Below are positions 25,550-34,390 of a DNA stretch of 64,000 bases, piece by piece. A program made the translations under genes and the position numbers. This DNA is from Sphingomonas lacusdianchii. GTDB lineage: Bacteria; Pseudomonadota; Alphaproteobacteria; Sphingomonadales; Sphingomonadaceae. The notes under the pieces are model-generated. The model saw nothing but the letters and a program-made list of their open reading frames with translations, did not search any database and was not told where the DNA came from. The stretch lies in NCBI RefSeq assembly GCF_022664395.1, contig NZ_JAKRET010000006.1, positions 62,001 through 126,000 of the forward strand, in the 5' to 3' direction. The stretch's first letter is position 1. Every line of letters begins with the position of its first letter.

Positions 25550-27138
25550 TGCTGGGGTTCGCATTGAACATCGCCGGGATACGCCCCCGGCGCAGGGCGA
25601 CGCCATCGTGGCGCGGCCCGACCCGCGACCTGGTCGCGCGAATGGACCCGCCGCCGTCGTTCGAGCGAACGGCGCAGATCGACCGGCTGATCGGGGCGCT
25701 GATCGATGCCGATATCTGGAGCCGGCTCGATACGCTGCTGCTTCTGGCCGCGCATGGGCCGAAGGTGGCGCTGCTGAACTGGACCGGACGGCGCGACGCG
25801 GCGATCGGCGGCGGGGCGCCGGTGTTCGTCGCCGATCGCGGCTATTGGTGCGACGGACTGGACGACTGGATCGACACCGCATTGGTGCCGGTCTCGGCCA
25901 CGCAGTTCCAGCGCAACGCGGCGATGATCGGCGCGTGGGTGCGCAAGGACGCGCGCAACCCGGCCGCACCGATCGGCACGATCACCGGCGGCTCGCTGCT
26001 GATCAACCCGCGCAATACCGGCAACGCCAGCACCGGCCGGCTGAACGGATCGACGCTGGTCGGCGGCGGTACCGTCGATTCCGGCTATGGCTTTACCGCC
26101 GTCGACCGCAGCAGTTCGTCGCGGCTGCGCCAGATCATCAACGGACGGGTGGCGGGCACGACCAATTCGGCATCATCGACCGCTCCGGCTTCGGCGACGG
26201 TCGGCATGGGACTGACCAACGACATCTATGCAGAGGGGCAGTTCTGCGCCTTCGTCGCCGGCGGCACGCTGTCCGATGCGCAGCATCAGACGCTGGCGGG
26301 CGCGCTCGCGACCTATATGCGCGATGTCGGCGTCGCCCCCCTGCCCGCGGTCACCAGCCGGACACTGGCGCCGGTGCAGGCGACCGCCCTGCCCGACGGG
26401 TCGGCGCCGATCGCTGTGGGCAGCGGCATGGCGGTCAGCGGCGTCACCCGCGATCTTGCCGGGCGCTGGTATCTGGGCAATGGCCGAGCGGCGCGAACGA
26501 CGTTGCTGTTCACGCGGATGAAGCCCGATCTGTCGGCGATCGACGAAGAGTTCGACCTGACCCGCCTCGGCCTGTCGGCCGATTTCGCGGGATCGGTGCA
26601 GGGCATGACCTGCGACCGGACGACGGGGCGGATCTGGTTCCTGCTGAAGCAGGCGGGCAGCGGCGGCGACAAGACCTATCTGGCAAGTTTCGATCCGGCG
26701 GCCGGGGCGCTGTCGGGCACGCCGATCCAGGTCCTGCCGGGCGACAATGGCATCGCCTATGATGCGCGCCGCGACGGTTTCTGGATCGTGCGCGACCAGA
26801 ACGAGCTGGTGCTTTACGATCGGCAGGGCCGGCCGCGTACTGGCGCGATCGAATTGCCGGCGAATAGCGACCATGGCTTTGTCGTCGAATCGGCGCAGGG
26901 CGACCATGCCGTCGGCGACCTGCTGATAAGCTTCGGTACGAATGGCGCGAACGGATCGGTGCTGCGGCTGCGCAGCGGTGATTATGGCGGGCCGAATCAG
27001 ATCGGCATCGACGTGCTGACCGGGGCCGATTCGATCGAAGGCGTTCAAATTCTTGGCGATTCGCTGCTGGTTGCGAATGACGGCGCGACGAATTCGGGCA
27101 ATCCCGCACGAAATCGACTGCTATCCTATCCGTTGTAA
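25549..27138 (+). CDS. Phage/GTA-type spike or receptor-binding protein with LamG-like and propeller-like parts
   Basis: The 529-residue protein has a phage-type N-terminal half. QIDRLIGALIDADIWSRLD, LLLLAAHGPKVALLNWTGRR and VFVADRGYWCDGLDDWIDTA match a tail or capsid-fibre module that precedes a LamG/ConA-like fold (about 85-240). The second half (about 285-529) has repeated strand motifs (DLAGRWYLGN, DRTTGRIWFLL, YDARRDGFWIV) suggesting a beta-propeller. There is no signal peptide. It is translationally coupled to the spike base gene, as with ghsA-ghsB, whose products bind capsule in R. capsulatus. A role in binding the local polysaccharide is an inference. Confidence 0.55.
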   Translation: MLGFALNIAGIRPRRRATPSWRGPTRDLVARMDPPPSFERTAQIDRLIGALIDADIWSRLDTLLLLAAHGPKVALLNWTGRRDAAIGGGAPVFVADRGYWCDGLDDWIDTALVPVSATQFQRNAAMIGAWVRKDARNPAAPIGTITGGSLLINPRNTGNASTGRLNGSTLVGGGTVDSGYGFTAVDRSSSSRLRQIINGRVAGTTNSASSTAPASATVGMGLTNDIYAEGQFCAFVAGGTLSDAQHQTLAGALATYMRDVGVAPLPAVTSRTLAPVQATALPDGSAPIAVGSGMAVSGVTRDLAGRWYLGNGRAARTTLLFTRMKPDLSAIDEEFDLTRLGLSADFAGSVQGMTCDRTTGRIWFLLKQAGSGGDKTYLASFDPAAGALSGTPIQVLPGDNGIAYDARRDGFWIVRDQNELVLYDRQGRPRTGAIELPANSDHGFVVESAQGDHAVGDLLISFGTNGANGSVLRLRSGDYGGPNQIGIDVLTGADSIEGVQILGDSLLVANDGATNSGNPARNRLLSYPL

Positions 27139-27558
27139 TCGGGCGCCCGGCGCGGGCATTGCATCGCCCGCGCCGGCCGGTCCCATAAGGGGACGCGCGT
27201 CCCGTGATCGCACGGTTTTCGTTACGCTGCCGATCAATAGTGTCGTGTCATCGACGAACGACATCGATCGCTATACTTTGGCAACAGGGTAAACGGGCGA
27301 ATTACCATTTCCCGTTTCGATGCGGGACGCAGGATAGACTGCAAACAAGAGCAATCTTGCCAGCTTCCCCGCAAATCTCCGATGGTTCGGCACGACCGAG
27401 CCGGCCGCCAAACTTCGGTAAACATCCTTATAACCTAGTACTTTAGAACATCGGAAAAGGGAATCGGTGTTTATGGTCCCAGGATTTGCGAAGCAGACGA
27501 ACACTGCAGGCCGCGAGTTCCGACGAGATTTTACAGTTCTTTTCGGCGGGGAAAAACG
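27139..27558. promoter_or_regulatory. Intergenic region with hairpin and AT-rich upstream segment
   Basis: A perfect 11-base GC hairpin (27147-27157 with 27166-27176) follows the spike gene directly and may end its transcript, although no T-run follows. From about 27225 the base composition becomes AT-richer, consistent with the promoter of the next gene. TTTCCCGTTTCGATGCGGGA at 27308-27327 is an imperfect dyad resembling one upstream of the 58336 gene. No gene is supported. Confidence 0.4.
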
Positions 27559-29490
27559 ATGACCATCAACAGCGCGATCGCCAACGGCGAACTTCATCTG
27601 CAGGGCACCTATCTCAGCATCGGCATCAATGCCGACGGCAATCTGGGCACGACGAAGAACGCGCCCAAGGGCTTCGCCACCGACGCCGACAGCGGCTTCC
27701 TGCGCCTCGGCATGGTCGCCGACCTCGACGGCTTCGGCCAGGGCAAGGAAACGACCCTCGACGACGTGCTGCTGCAGGGCCGCTCGATCGAAGGCTTCAA
27801 CGTCGGCTACACGATCGGTTCGAACAAGGTCGTCCAGAGCAACCAGCTGCTGACCGGCTATCGCCAGATCAAGGGCGAGCTGACCGATGCCAGCAACGCC
27901 GCCGAAGGCAAGGCCGAGTGGGTCGGTGCGACCAAGGACAAGCTGGGCATCGCGCAGACCATCACGCTGGCCGATGACGCGAAGTACATCAAGATCGACG
28001 TGGTCCTGACCAACAATTCGTCGACCACGATGAACGACGTCCGCTACATGCGGACCGCCGATCCCGATCAGGCTGGCAAGTACGACACCGCCAACAAGAT
28101 CGAACAGGGCGAAGGCGCGCTGGTGACGGCGATGCTGCAGAAGGACACCCCCTTCTTCCTCTATTCGCAGGACGAACGGGCGACCGCTTCCTTCTACGGC
28201 TTCGTCAACCTCGATCCGTTCGCCGCGGCCAATACGTCGCAGGCAAAGGGCTATGCCAAGACCGTCGACCAGACGCTGAACCTGACCTTTAGCCTCGGCA
28301 CGCTGAAGGCCGGCGAATCGACCAAGATCACGCTGTACATGGGCGTCACCGACAATCTGAAGGCGACCATCAGCGAAATCGACGCCGGCAAGGCGCCGGT
28401 GGTCGTCGCCCCGCCGGTCGTCAACCTCGCCCCCGAGGCGGTGGACGACGCGTTCGACGGCGACCAGGACAATGCGGTGACCGGCAACGTCCTGTCGAAC
28501 GACAAGGACCCCGAGGGCAAGAAGCTGACCGCGAGCCTGGTCGACGGCCCGGATCACGGCACCATCAAGTTCTCGGACGACGGTTCGTTCATCTACACGC
28601 CGAATGCCGGCTGGAGCGGCGAGGACAGCTTCACCTATGCCGCATCGGATGGCGTCCATCTGACCAACGCCACCGTCGATCTGTCGATCGAGGCCGCCCC
28701 GGTCGTCGAGGAACCGGTCGTCGAACAGCCGCCGGTCGTTGGCCCGGTCGTCGTCCCGCCGGTAACCGCCGATCCGTTCCTCGACCTGCTGCAGGCCGCA
28801 TCGGTCATCAACGGCAATGACAGCGCCAACGAAATCCTGAAGGGCACCGCCGGCTCGGACGTCTTCTACTTCTCGAACGCAGCACGCACCGGGCAGGACC
28901 GTATCGTCGGCTTCGACAAGACCGACCTCTTCGTCACCGATGCCAAGCTGTATGACGGCAACAATGACGGCATCATCGCCCTGTCGAAGAGCAAGGTGTC
29001 GATCGATGGCGGCAAGGGCGGCGACACGGTCGTGATCGAAGGTGTGTCGAAGCTGCGCTTCCTCGGCACCGACGATGCGGGCCATGCGGTCTATGCCGAT
29101 GCCAGCGCCCGGCCGAAGAGCGCGAAGGAAGGCACCACCGCCGACGACGCGTTCATGGGCGACGCCCGCAACAAGTCGAAGAACGTGTTCTTCTTCGACA
29201 CCGCCCACGGGCTCGACCTCGGCAACGACACGATCGGCAATTTCGGCAAGCACGACCTGGTCGTGACCACCACCAAGCTGGCCGACGACAATAACGACGG
29301 CATCATCACCACCAGCGACGGCAAGTTCGCGCTGCCCGGCGATACCGGCTCGCTGCTGGTCAGCGATACCAAGGGTGCCGCGATTGACTCGCTCGAATTC
29401 GACGGATCGGTCGTCCGCGGCGGACTGACCTACTATGTCTACTCGCTGGTCGGCTCGGTCGGCACCGACGCGAGCGATCTGAGCTTCTGA
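27559..29490 (+). CDS. Large T1SS-type surface protein with VCBS/cadherin-like domain and two C-terminal modules
   Basis: The 643-residue acidic protein has no signal peptide. Residues 1-280 form an unrecognised beta-rich domain (ELHLQGTYLSIGINADGNLG). About 287-377 is a VCBS/cadherin-like repeat (NLAPEAVDDAFDGDQDNAV, SNDKDPEGKKLTASLVDGPD, GSFIYTPNAGWSGEDSFTY). A Pro/Val linker follows (about 380-405). The tail has two copies of a module: FYFSNAARTGQDRIVGF...LYDGNNDGII, and FFFDTAHGLDLGNDTI...LADDNNDGII ending LEFDGSVVRGGLTYYVYS. The same module ends four other proteins here. The D-x-N-x-D-G loops suggest calcium binding. Export by the nearby type I system is inferred. Confidence 0.78.
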   Translation: MTINSAIANGELHLQGTYLSIGINADGNLGTTKNAPKGFATDADSGFLRLGMVADLDGFGQGKETTLDDVLLQGRSIEGFNVGYTIGSNKVVQSNQLLTGYRQIKGELTDASNAAEGKAEWVGATKDKLGIAQTITLADDAKYIKIDVVLTNNSSTTMNDVRYMRTADPDQAGKYDTANKIEQGEGALVTAMLQKDTPFFLYSQDERATASFYGFVNLDPFAAANTSQAKGYAKTVDQTLNLTFSLGTLKAGESTKITLYMGVTDNLKATISEIDAGKAPVVVAPPVVNLAPEAVDDAFDGDQDNAVTGNVLSNDKDPEGKKLTASLVDGPDHGTIKFSDDGSFIYTPNAGWSGEDSFTYAASDGVHLTNATVDLSIEAAPVVEEPVVEQPPVVGPVVVPPVTADPFLDLLQAASVINGNDSANEILKGTAGSDVFYFSNAARTGQDRIVGFDKTDLFVTDAKLYDGNNDGIIALSKSKVSIDGGKGGDTVVIEGVSKLRFLGTDDAGHAVYADASARPKSAKEGTTADDAFMGDARNKSKNVFFFDTAHGLDLGNDTIGNFGKHDLVVTTTKLADDNNDGIITTSDGKFALPGDTGSLLVSDTKGAAIDSLEFDGSVVRGGLTYYVYSLVGSVGTDASDLSF

Positions 29491-29511
29491 TCCAGCCTGT
29501 CGCCGAAAACG

Positions 29512-29539
29512 AACGCCGGTCCCGACGGGGCCGGCGTTT
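29512..29539 (+). terminator. Probable terminator of the 27559-29490 gene
   Basis: The stem AACGCCGG (29512-29519) pairs with CCGGCGTT (29531-29538), with further G-C pairing in the loop, followed by TCGTCGTTC. It is 22 bases after the stop. Confidence 0.65.
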
Positions 29540-29655
29540 CGTCGTTCAGGCGATGTTGCGGTCGCTAAAAATTTTTCGAAACGCCTCGCCCAAGTTTGGC
29601 ACATCCTTTCTTCATCTTTACAGGCTATCGATGGGGAATCGGTGGGAGGTAAGCC

Positions 29656-29874
29656 ATGCATCTCGATAATCTTTGCGCCATCATTGCCGAGGTCGAACTG
29701 ATGGGCGGCGACCCGGTCAGCGAAATCCTCGCGCCCAGCGAAGTCCGCGCCATAGCCGAAGCGGTGCTCGCGCTCGGCGCGATCGCCCCGGCACATGGCG
29801 AGGCGGCGACGCCCGCAGCGAAGCTGTGGATGCAGACGATCCCGCCATTCATGCACGACTGTTTCAGCGCGTAA
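29656..29874 (+). CDS. Small hypothetical protein
   Basis: A 72-residue acidic protein (MHLDNLCAIIAEVELMGGDP ... LWMQTIPPFMHDCFSA) with no recognised family and no membrane segment. Support is a strong GGGAGGT seven bases before the ATG and coding-like GC at third positions. It sits alone between two secreted-protein genes on the same strand. Upstream, TTGGCACATCCTTTC at about 29596-29610 loosely resembles a sigma-54 -24/-12 site with one mismatch in the -12 element; this is a weak observation. Confidence 0.5.
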   Translation: MHLDNLCAIIAEVELMGGDPVSEILAPSEVRAIAEAVLALGAIAPAHGEAATPAAKLWMQTIPPFMHDCFSA

Positions 29875-29913
29875 CCGCGGCGACCGAGATCGGCCCGGCG
29901 ATGATCGACGAAG

Positions 29914-30031
29914 GACGACCGGGTGCGCGATCGCGTATCCGGTCGTCGTCGTTCGGGGCAGTCGCAACGAACATCGACCGGACCGGCCGACACGATGGTA
30001 CCATACCGACCCAGGGGCGATCGTACGATAT
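29914..30031. promoter_or_regulatory. Cluster of palindromes upstream of the nuclease gene
   Basis: A hairpin pairs GACGACCGG (29914-29922) with CCGGTCGTC (29939-29947). It is followed by two perfect 10-base palindromes, ATGGTACCAT (29995-30004) and ATCGTACGAT (30020-30029). An AT-rich stretch TAATTAATAT lies at 30041-30050. The arrangement 55-190 bases before the GTG start suggests a regulated promoter, but no known operator consensus matches. Confidence 0.35.
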
Positions 30032-30103
30032 GGTTACGGGTAATTAATATAGCTGTCATGTTACCACCCTAGCCGGCGATCAAACCGGAAAAGGGGAAAT
30101 AGC

Positions 30104-33100
30104 GTGGCAGTTGCTGGGGATATCGCGTTGATCGGCTATGGTGCCGATACCGGGGTGAAGTCGTTCGCGTTCGTATTGCTCGCCGATCTGGCCGGGCAGA
30201 CCATCTATTTCACCGATAATGGCTGGCTGGCGGCGGGCGGGTTCCGCGCCAATGAAGGCACCGTCGCCTATACCATTCCCGCCGATGCGAAGATCGGGAC
30301 GGTGTTCGAGATCACCGGCCTGACCGGACAGTTCAATCCGTCGACCAGCGGCGACCAGATCCTCGCCTATAGCGGCACCGCCGCCAATCCGACCTTCCTG
30401 TTCGCGCTCAATTTCGCCGACGGCAAGACGGCGTTCGCGGGCGATGCGACCAATTCGAACACCAGCGCGGTGCCGACCGGCCTGACCGCCGGCAAGGATG
30501 CGCTGGCCTTTGCCGAGGATAACGGCGCCTATACCGGCCCGACCACCGGCACGCGCGCCGAAATCCTCGACGCGATCGCCAACAGGGCGAACTGGACCAA
30601 CGACGATTCCGCCGGCGTCGCCTATGCGAAGGGCTTCACGGTCGGTGGCGGCGGCGGCAATGCCGGTGCGTTCAGCGTCGACGACGTGACGGTCGACGAA
30701 GGCGATGCCGGCACCGCTGACCTGGCCTTCACCATCACCCGCGACGGCGGCAGCACCGGCGAGGCGACCGTCGATTTCGCCGCGACCTTCGGCACCGCCG
30801 ATGCCGACGACATCGTCGGCACGCTGCCGAGCGGTACGCTGACCTTTGCCGCGGGCGAGACCGCCAAGACGGTGACGATCACCGTGGCCGGCGACACCGT
30901 GCGCGAATCGGACGAGACGATCGCGCTGACGTTGACCAACGCCACCGGCGGCGCGACCATCGCGGATGCGGAAGCTACGGGCACGATCCTGAACGACGAC
31001 GGCACCCCGCCATCGGTGTCGATCGGCGACGTTTCGGTGGTCGAGGGCGATTCGGGCCAGATGCTGGCGACCTTCACCATCACCCGCACCGGCGGCAGCG
31101 ATGCCTTCTCGGTCGCCTATGAAACGATGAGCAACACCGCCACCGCCGGCAGCGATTTCGTCGGCGCCAGCGGCCGGGTGGAATTCGCCGCCGGCCAGGA
31201 AACGGCGACGGTCTCGATCGCGGTCAACGGCGATACCGTCCGCGAGGGCAACGAGAAATTCTATGTCGCGCTGTCCGATGCCACCAACGGCGCGACGCTG
31301 ACCGATTCGCTGGGAGAGGCGACGATCGTCAACGACGACCTGTACCGCATCCACGACGTGCAGGGCGCCGCCTTCTTCAGCCCGGTACTGGCAGCCGACG
31401 GCGTCAGCGGCTTCAATATCCGCTCGACCACCACCGTAACCGTGCAGGCGGTGGTCACCGCACTCGACGGCAGCGGCGCGCGCCAGGGCTTCTACCTGAC
31501 CGAGGAAACCGCCGACTGGGATTCGAGCGCGCTGACCTCCGAAGGCATCTTCGTGATGACTCGCGACGATCGCAACGCCGGCACGACGCTGGCGGCGCTC
31601 GCCCCGAACCTGCGCGTCGGCGACCTCGTGACCGTCACCGCGCAGGTGATGGAATATCAGGCGTTCACCAACATGCCGCGCACCGTGCTGACCGGCGTCA
31701 GCGGCATCACCATCGATGCTAGCAACCAGGACCTGCCGACGCTGATCCTCGACGGCGCGCCCGGTCGTGCCATTCCCAGCGCGATCCTGACCGACGAAGT
31801 GCCCAATTATTTCGATTCGGTCGGCGGCGCGGGCTTCGACCCGGCCAATGACGCGCTCGACTTCTTCGAGACGATCGAAGGGATGCGGGTCACCGTGCCC
31901 GACATGGTCGTCGCCGACGGATTCGTCGGCGTGTCGGGCGGCAAGCCGTTCGTGAAAGCCTATTCGACCGTCCACGCCGATGCCGACCAGATCAACAGCC
32001 GTGGCGGCTATACGATCGCCGGCGATCCCGCGCTGTCACCGCCCGACACCGCCGATACGCGCGACGATGTCCATGCCGGCGGCCGCTATATCCATGATGG
32101 CGACACCAATCCCGACATTCTCGAACTCGACTTCACCGATTTCGCGACCGCGGCCCCGGCCGGACTGATCGATTCGGCGTCGGCCGGCGACAGACTGGGC
32201 GACGTGACCGGCATCGTCGAATTCGATTTCACCGACCTCAAGCTGTTCGTGACCGATCCGGTGACGATCGAGGAGGACACGACCCCGGTGCGCGAGGTGA
32301 CGACCATCGTCGCCGATTCGCGTGCGCTGACCATCGGCACGTTCAACGTCGAGAATCTGGCCGCGACCGATCCGGCGGCCCGCTTCACCGCGATCGCCGA
32401 TGCCATCGCCGTCAATCTGAAGGCGCCCGACATCCTGACGATCGAGGAAATACAGGACAATAACGGCGCGGCGGCGGGCGACGGCGCTTCGTCGACCGGG
32501 ACCGATGCGTCGCTGACGTGGCAGAAGCTGGTCGATGCGGTCAACGCCGCCACCGGGCAGCGCTATCAATGGGTCGACGAACTGCCGGTCTATAATGCCG
32601 AGGGCGGGCAGCAGAGCGGCAATATCCGCGTCGGTTTCCTCTACAACACCAACCGCGTGCAGCTCGGCGACCTCGCCGCCGATGCGACGATCGAACAGCG
32701 CCGCGCCTTTACCGACCGGATCGGCGACGGCGTGCGCGACGCCGGCGACCGGATCGGCCATGACGACAGCGAAATCGCCGGCCAGATCAGTGCCGCCGAC
32801 TGGGACAATACCCGCAAGTCGCTGCTCGGCGAGTTCACCTTTGCCGGCAACAGCGTCTATGTCGCCGCCAACCATCTGCCGTCGAAGGGCGGTTCCGGCA
32901 GCTTCTGGCAGCTCGATCAGAATATCGACAACGGCCAGCCGCTCAATAACGGCTGGGCGAAGCGCAACGCCATCGCCGAAGACGTGTGGCACATGCTCGA
33001 CACGATCCAGTCGGCATCGGCCGACAACCGGATCGTCGCGGGCGGCGACTGGAACGAATTCTACTTCAACCGGGCGCTGGAAGCAGCGACCGGCTATGTC

Positions 33101-33832
33101 GATGCGAACGGCGATGCCCGCACCGGCGGCGCGCGGTTCGACAATCTGACCGTGACGAAACTGTCCGAGGCCGAACGCTATACCTATATGTTCGACGGAC
33201 GGTCGCAGGCGATCGACCATGTCATCGTCGACCAGCAACTGGGCGCGGTCGCCAGCTATGACGTCGTCCACATCAACACCGGCTATAACACGCAAGGCGG
33301 CACCAACCCGGCGCTGTCGGACCATGACCCTGCGCTCGCGCAGTTCAATTTCCGCAATTTCGGCGAACGGCTGCGCGGCACCGCCGCCATCGACCGGATC
33401 GAGGGGCTTGGCGGCAACGACCGGATCGAGGGGCTGGCCGGCAACGACCAGCTGTTCGGGGGCGACGGCAACGACCTGTTGATCGGCGGTGCGGGCAGCG
33501 ACACCATGTGGGGCGGCGCGGGCAGCGACGTATTTTTCTACGACGCGACGGGCGCGGGCGGAAAGGACCGGATCAAGGACTTTTCGGCCGAGGATTTCCT
33601 CGTCACCACCGTCCGCCTGCGCGACAATAACAAGAACGGGCTGATCGGTGCCGGCTCCAACAAGGTCTTCGACCTGTCGGGGGGCGGTTCGATCGCGATC
33701 GAGGCGGCCGACGGATCGAGCGTACGGAAGATCGAATATGACGGCATGCTGATGAAGAACGGCGTCGCCTATTACATCTACAGCATGGTCGGGTCGGCAA
33801 CCGATCCGGCCGAGGCGCTTACGCTACTCTGA
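30104..33832 (+). CDS. Secreted nuclease (ExeM/NucH-like) with Calx-beta domains, RTX repeats and the shared C-terminal module
   Basis: The 1242-residue protein is probably an extracellular DNase. In order: an N-terminal beta domain (about 1-180, IALIGYGADTGVKSFAFVLL); two Calx-beta domains (about 188-300 and 305-410, each with VDEGD or VVEGDSG and ending ILNDDG or IVNDDL); an OB-like region (about 415-540); and an endonuclease/exonuclease/phosphatase domain (about 743-1090). The last has the motifs GTFNVENLA, LTIEEIQDNNG, AANHLPSKGG, GGDWNEFYFN, AIDHVIVD and LSDHDPALAQF, so the catalytic set is intact. RTX nonapeptides (GGDGNDLLIGGAGSDTMWGG) follow at about 1100-1140. The end is FFYDATGAGGKDRIKDF...IEYDGMLMKNGVAYYIYS. 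Start is GTG after AAAAGGGGAAA. Secretion by the 19.6-24.7 kb system is inferred. Confidence 0.88.
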   Translation: MAVAGDIALIGYGADTGVKSFAFVLLADLAGQTIYFTDNGWLAAGGFRANEGTVAYTIPADAKIGTVFEITGLTGQFNPSTSGDQILAYSGTAANPTFLFALNFADGKTAFAGDATNSNTSAVPTGLTAGKDALAFAEDNGAYTGPTTGTRAEILDAIANRANWTNDDSAGVAYAKGFTVGGGGGNAGAFSVDDVTVDEGDAGTADLAFTITRDGGSTGEATVDFAATFGTADADDIVGTLPSGTLTFAAGETAKTVTITVAGDTVRESDETIALTLTNATGGATIADAEATGTILNDDGTPPSVSIGDVSVVEGDSGQMLATFTITRTGGSDAFSVAYETMSNTATAGSDFVGASGRVEFAAGQETATVSIAVNGDTVREGNEKFYVALSDATNGATLTDSLGEATIVNDDLYRIHDVQGAAFFSPVLAADGVSGFNIRSTTTVTVQAVVTALDGSGARQGFYLTEETADWDSSALTSEGIFVMTRDDRNAGTTLAALAPNLRVGDLVTVTAQVMEYQAFTNMPRTVLTGVSGITIDASNQDLPTLILDGAPGRAIPSAILTDEVPNYFDSVGGAGFDPANDALDFFETIEGMRVTVPDMVVADGFVGVSGGKPFVKAYSTVHADADQINSRGGYTIAGDPALSPPDTADTRDDVHAGGRYIHDGDTNPDILELDFTDFATAAPAGLIDSASAGDRLGDVTGIVEFDFTDLKLFVTDPVTIEEDTTPVREVTTIVADSRALTIGTFNVENLAATDPAARFTAIADAIAVNLKAPDILTIEEIQDNNGAAAGDGASSTGTDASLTWQKLVDAVNAATGQRYQWVDELPVYNAEGGQQSGNIRVGFLYNTNRVQLGDLAADATIEQRRAFTDRIGDGVRDAGDRIGHDDSEIAGQISAADWDNTRKSLLGEFTFAGNSVYVAANHLPSKGGSGSFWQLDQNIDNGQPLNNGWAKRNAIAEDVWHMLDTIQSASADNRIVAGGDWNEFYFNRALEAATGYVDANGDARTGGARFDNLTVTKLSEAERYTYMFDGRSQAIDHVIVDQQLGAVASYDVVHINTGYNTQGGTNPALSDHDPALAQFNFRNFGERLRGTAAIDRIEGLGGNDRIEGLAGNDQLFGGDGNDLLIGGAGSDTMWGGAGSDVFFYDATGAGGKDRIKDFSAEDFLVTTVRLRDNNKNGLIGAGSNKVFDLSGGGSIAIEAADGSSVRKIEYDGMLMKNGVAYYIYSMVGSATDPAEALTLL

Positions 33833-33853
33833 TCGGCCTTCGCCGATGATCGA

Positions 33854-33890
33854 GGGGGCGGGACCGGATTGCCGGTTCCGTCCCCTTTTT
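33854..33890 (+). terminator. Rho-independent terminator of the nuclease gene
   Basis: A GC-rich stem (GGGGGCGGGACCGG pairing with CCGGTTCCGTCCCC, one mismatch and G-T pairs) and loop ATTG are followed by TTTTT. It starts 21 bases after the stop. Confidence 0.85.
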
Positions 33891-34318
33891 CGTGTCCGGC
33901 GCACGACGACATGGCGTCTGCCCCGTTCGTCCTGAATAATCCCTTGGACTGCCCGGCTGCGGCAGTCGCCAGAGACAGGCATTGCGCATGTCGAAATGCC
34001 GGATCGACGGATTGTCACAGGCAGGTATTTCGCTGCGGGTCTTCGACACGCTCCCCCTACCCGACACCAACGGCTCTACCCGCCGTCATTCACCGCGAAG
34101 ATAGATTGGTCGTTACGCCACTATGGTCGTTCGAGGGGCGGCGGGTACTGCCGCTCCGACAGTCGCCCGCTGCGTCCAGTCCGAGCGCCGCAAGCTACGG
34201 CGCGATCCACCGGCGCGTCCGGCCGAAGGCACCTGGCGACGTCGGAATGCCCGGCCGGCAGACCGGCCAGCCGCGGCCGCACGGGTCGGCCAACGCCCGA
34301 TCGCTCGGCACGACGGAC
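33891..34318. other. Intergenic region without a supportable gene
   Basis: This is 428 bases between two terminators of convergent genes. Short overlapping readings exist on both strands, but none has a ribosome binding site or a recognisable protein pattern. Nothing else stands out. Confidence 0.5.
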
Positions 34319-34351
34319 AAAAAAAGAGGCGCCGGCTTTCGCCAGCGCCTC
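34319..34351 (-). terminator. Rho-independent terminator of the 34391-35197 gene
   Basis: On the minus strand GAGGCGCTGGC, loop GAAA, GCCGGCGCCTC is followed by seven T. It is a near-ideal terminator with a GNRA-type loop, suggesting a strongly expressed gene. Confidence 0.93.
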
Positions 34352-34390
34352 CCGTTCCGATCGCAATAGAAGCGACCGTTTGCCGTCAGC

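Noticed and set aside
25283-27138. Intact prophage
   Set aside because: Apart from the spike pair and one terminase-like orphan 24 kb away, there are no capsid, portal, tail or integrase genes and no att-like repeats.
27271-29967. 898-codon open reading on the minus strand
   Set aside because: It is the antisense shadow of the secreted protein at 27559-29490. Its sequence is a low-complexity mix of Val/Asp/Arg-rich strings with no family pattern, and it has no ribosome binding site.
30080-31975. 631-codon open reading opposite the nuclease gene
   Set aside because: Antisense shadow produced by GC-rich third positions. The plus-strand frame has clear Calx-beta and nuclease motifs.
33869-34369. 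166-codon reading in the gap between two terminators
   Set aside because: Arg/Pro/Ala-rich, no ribosome binding site, and it runs through a clear terminator for the opposite strand.
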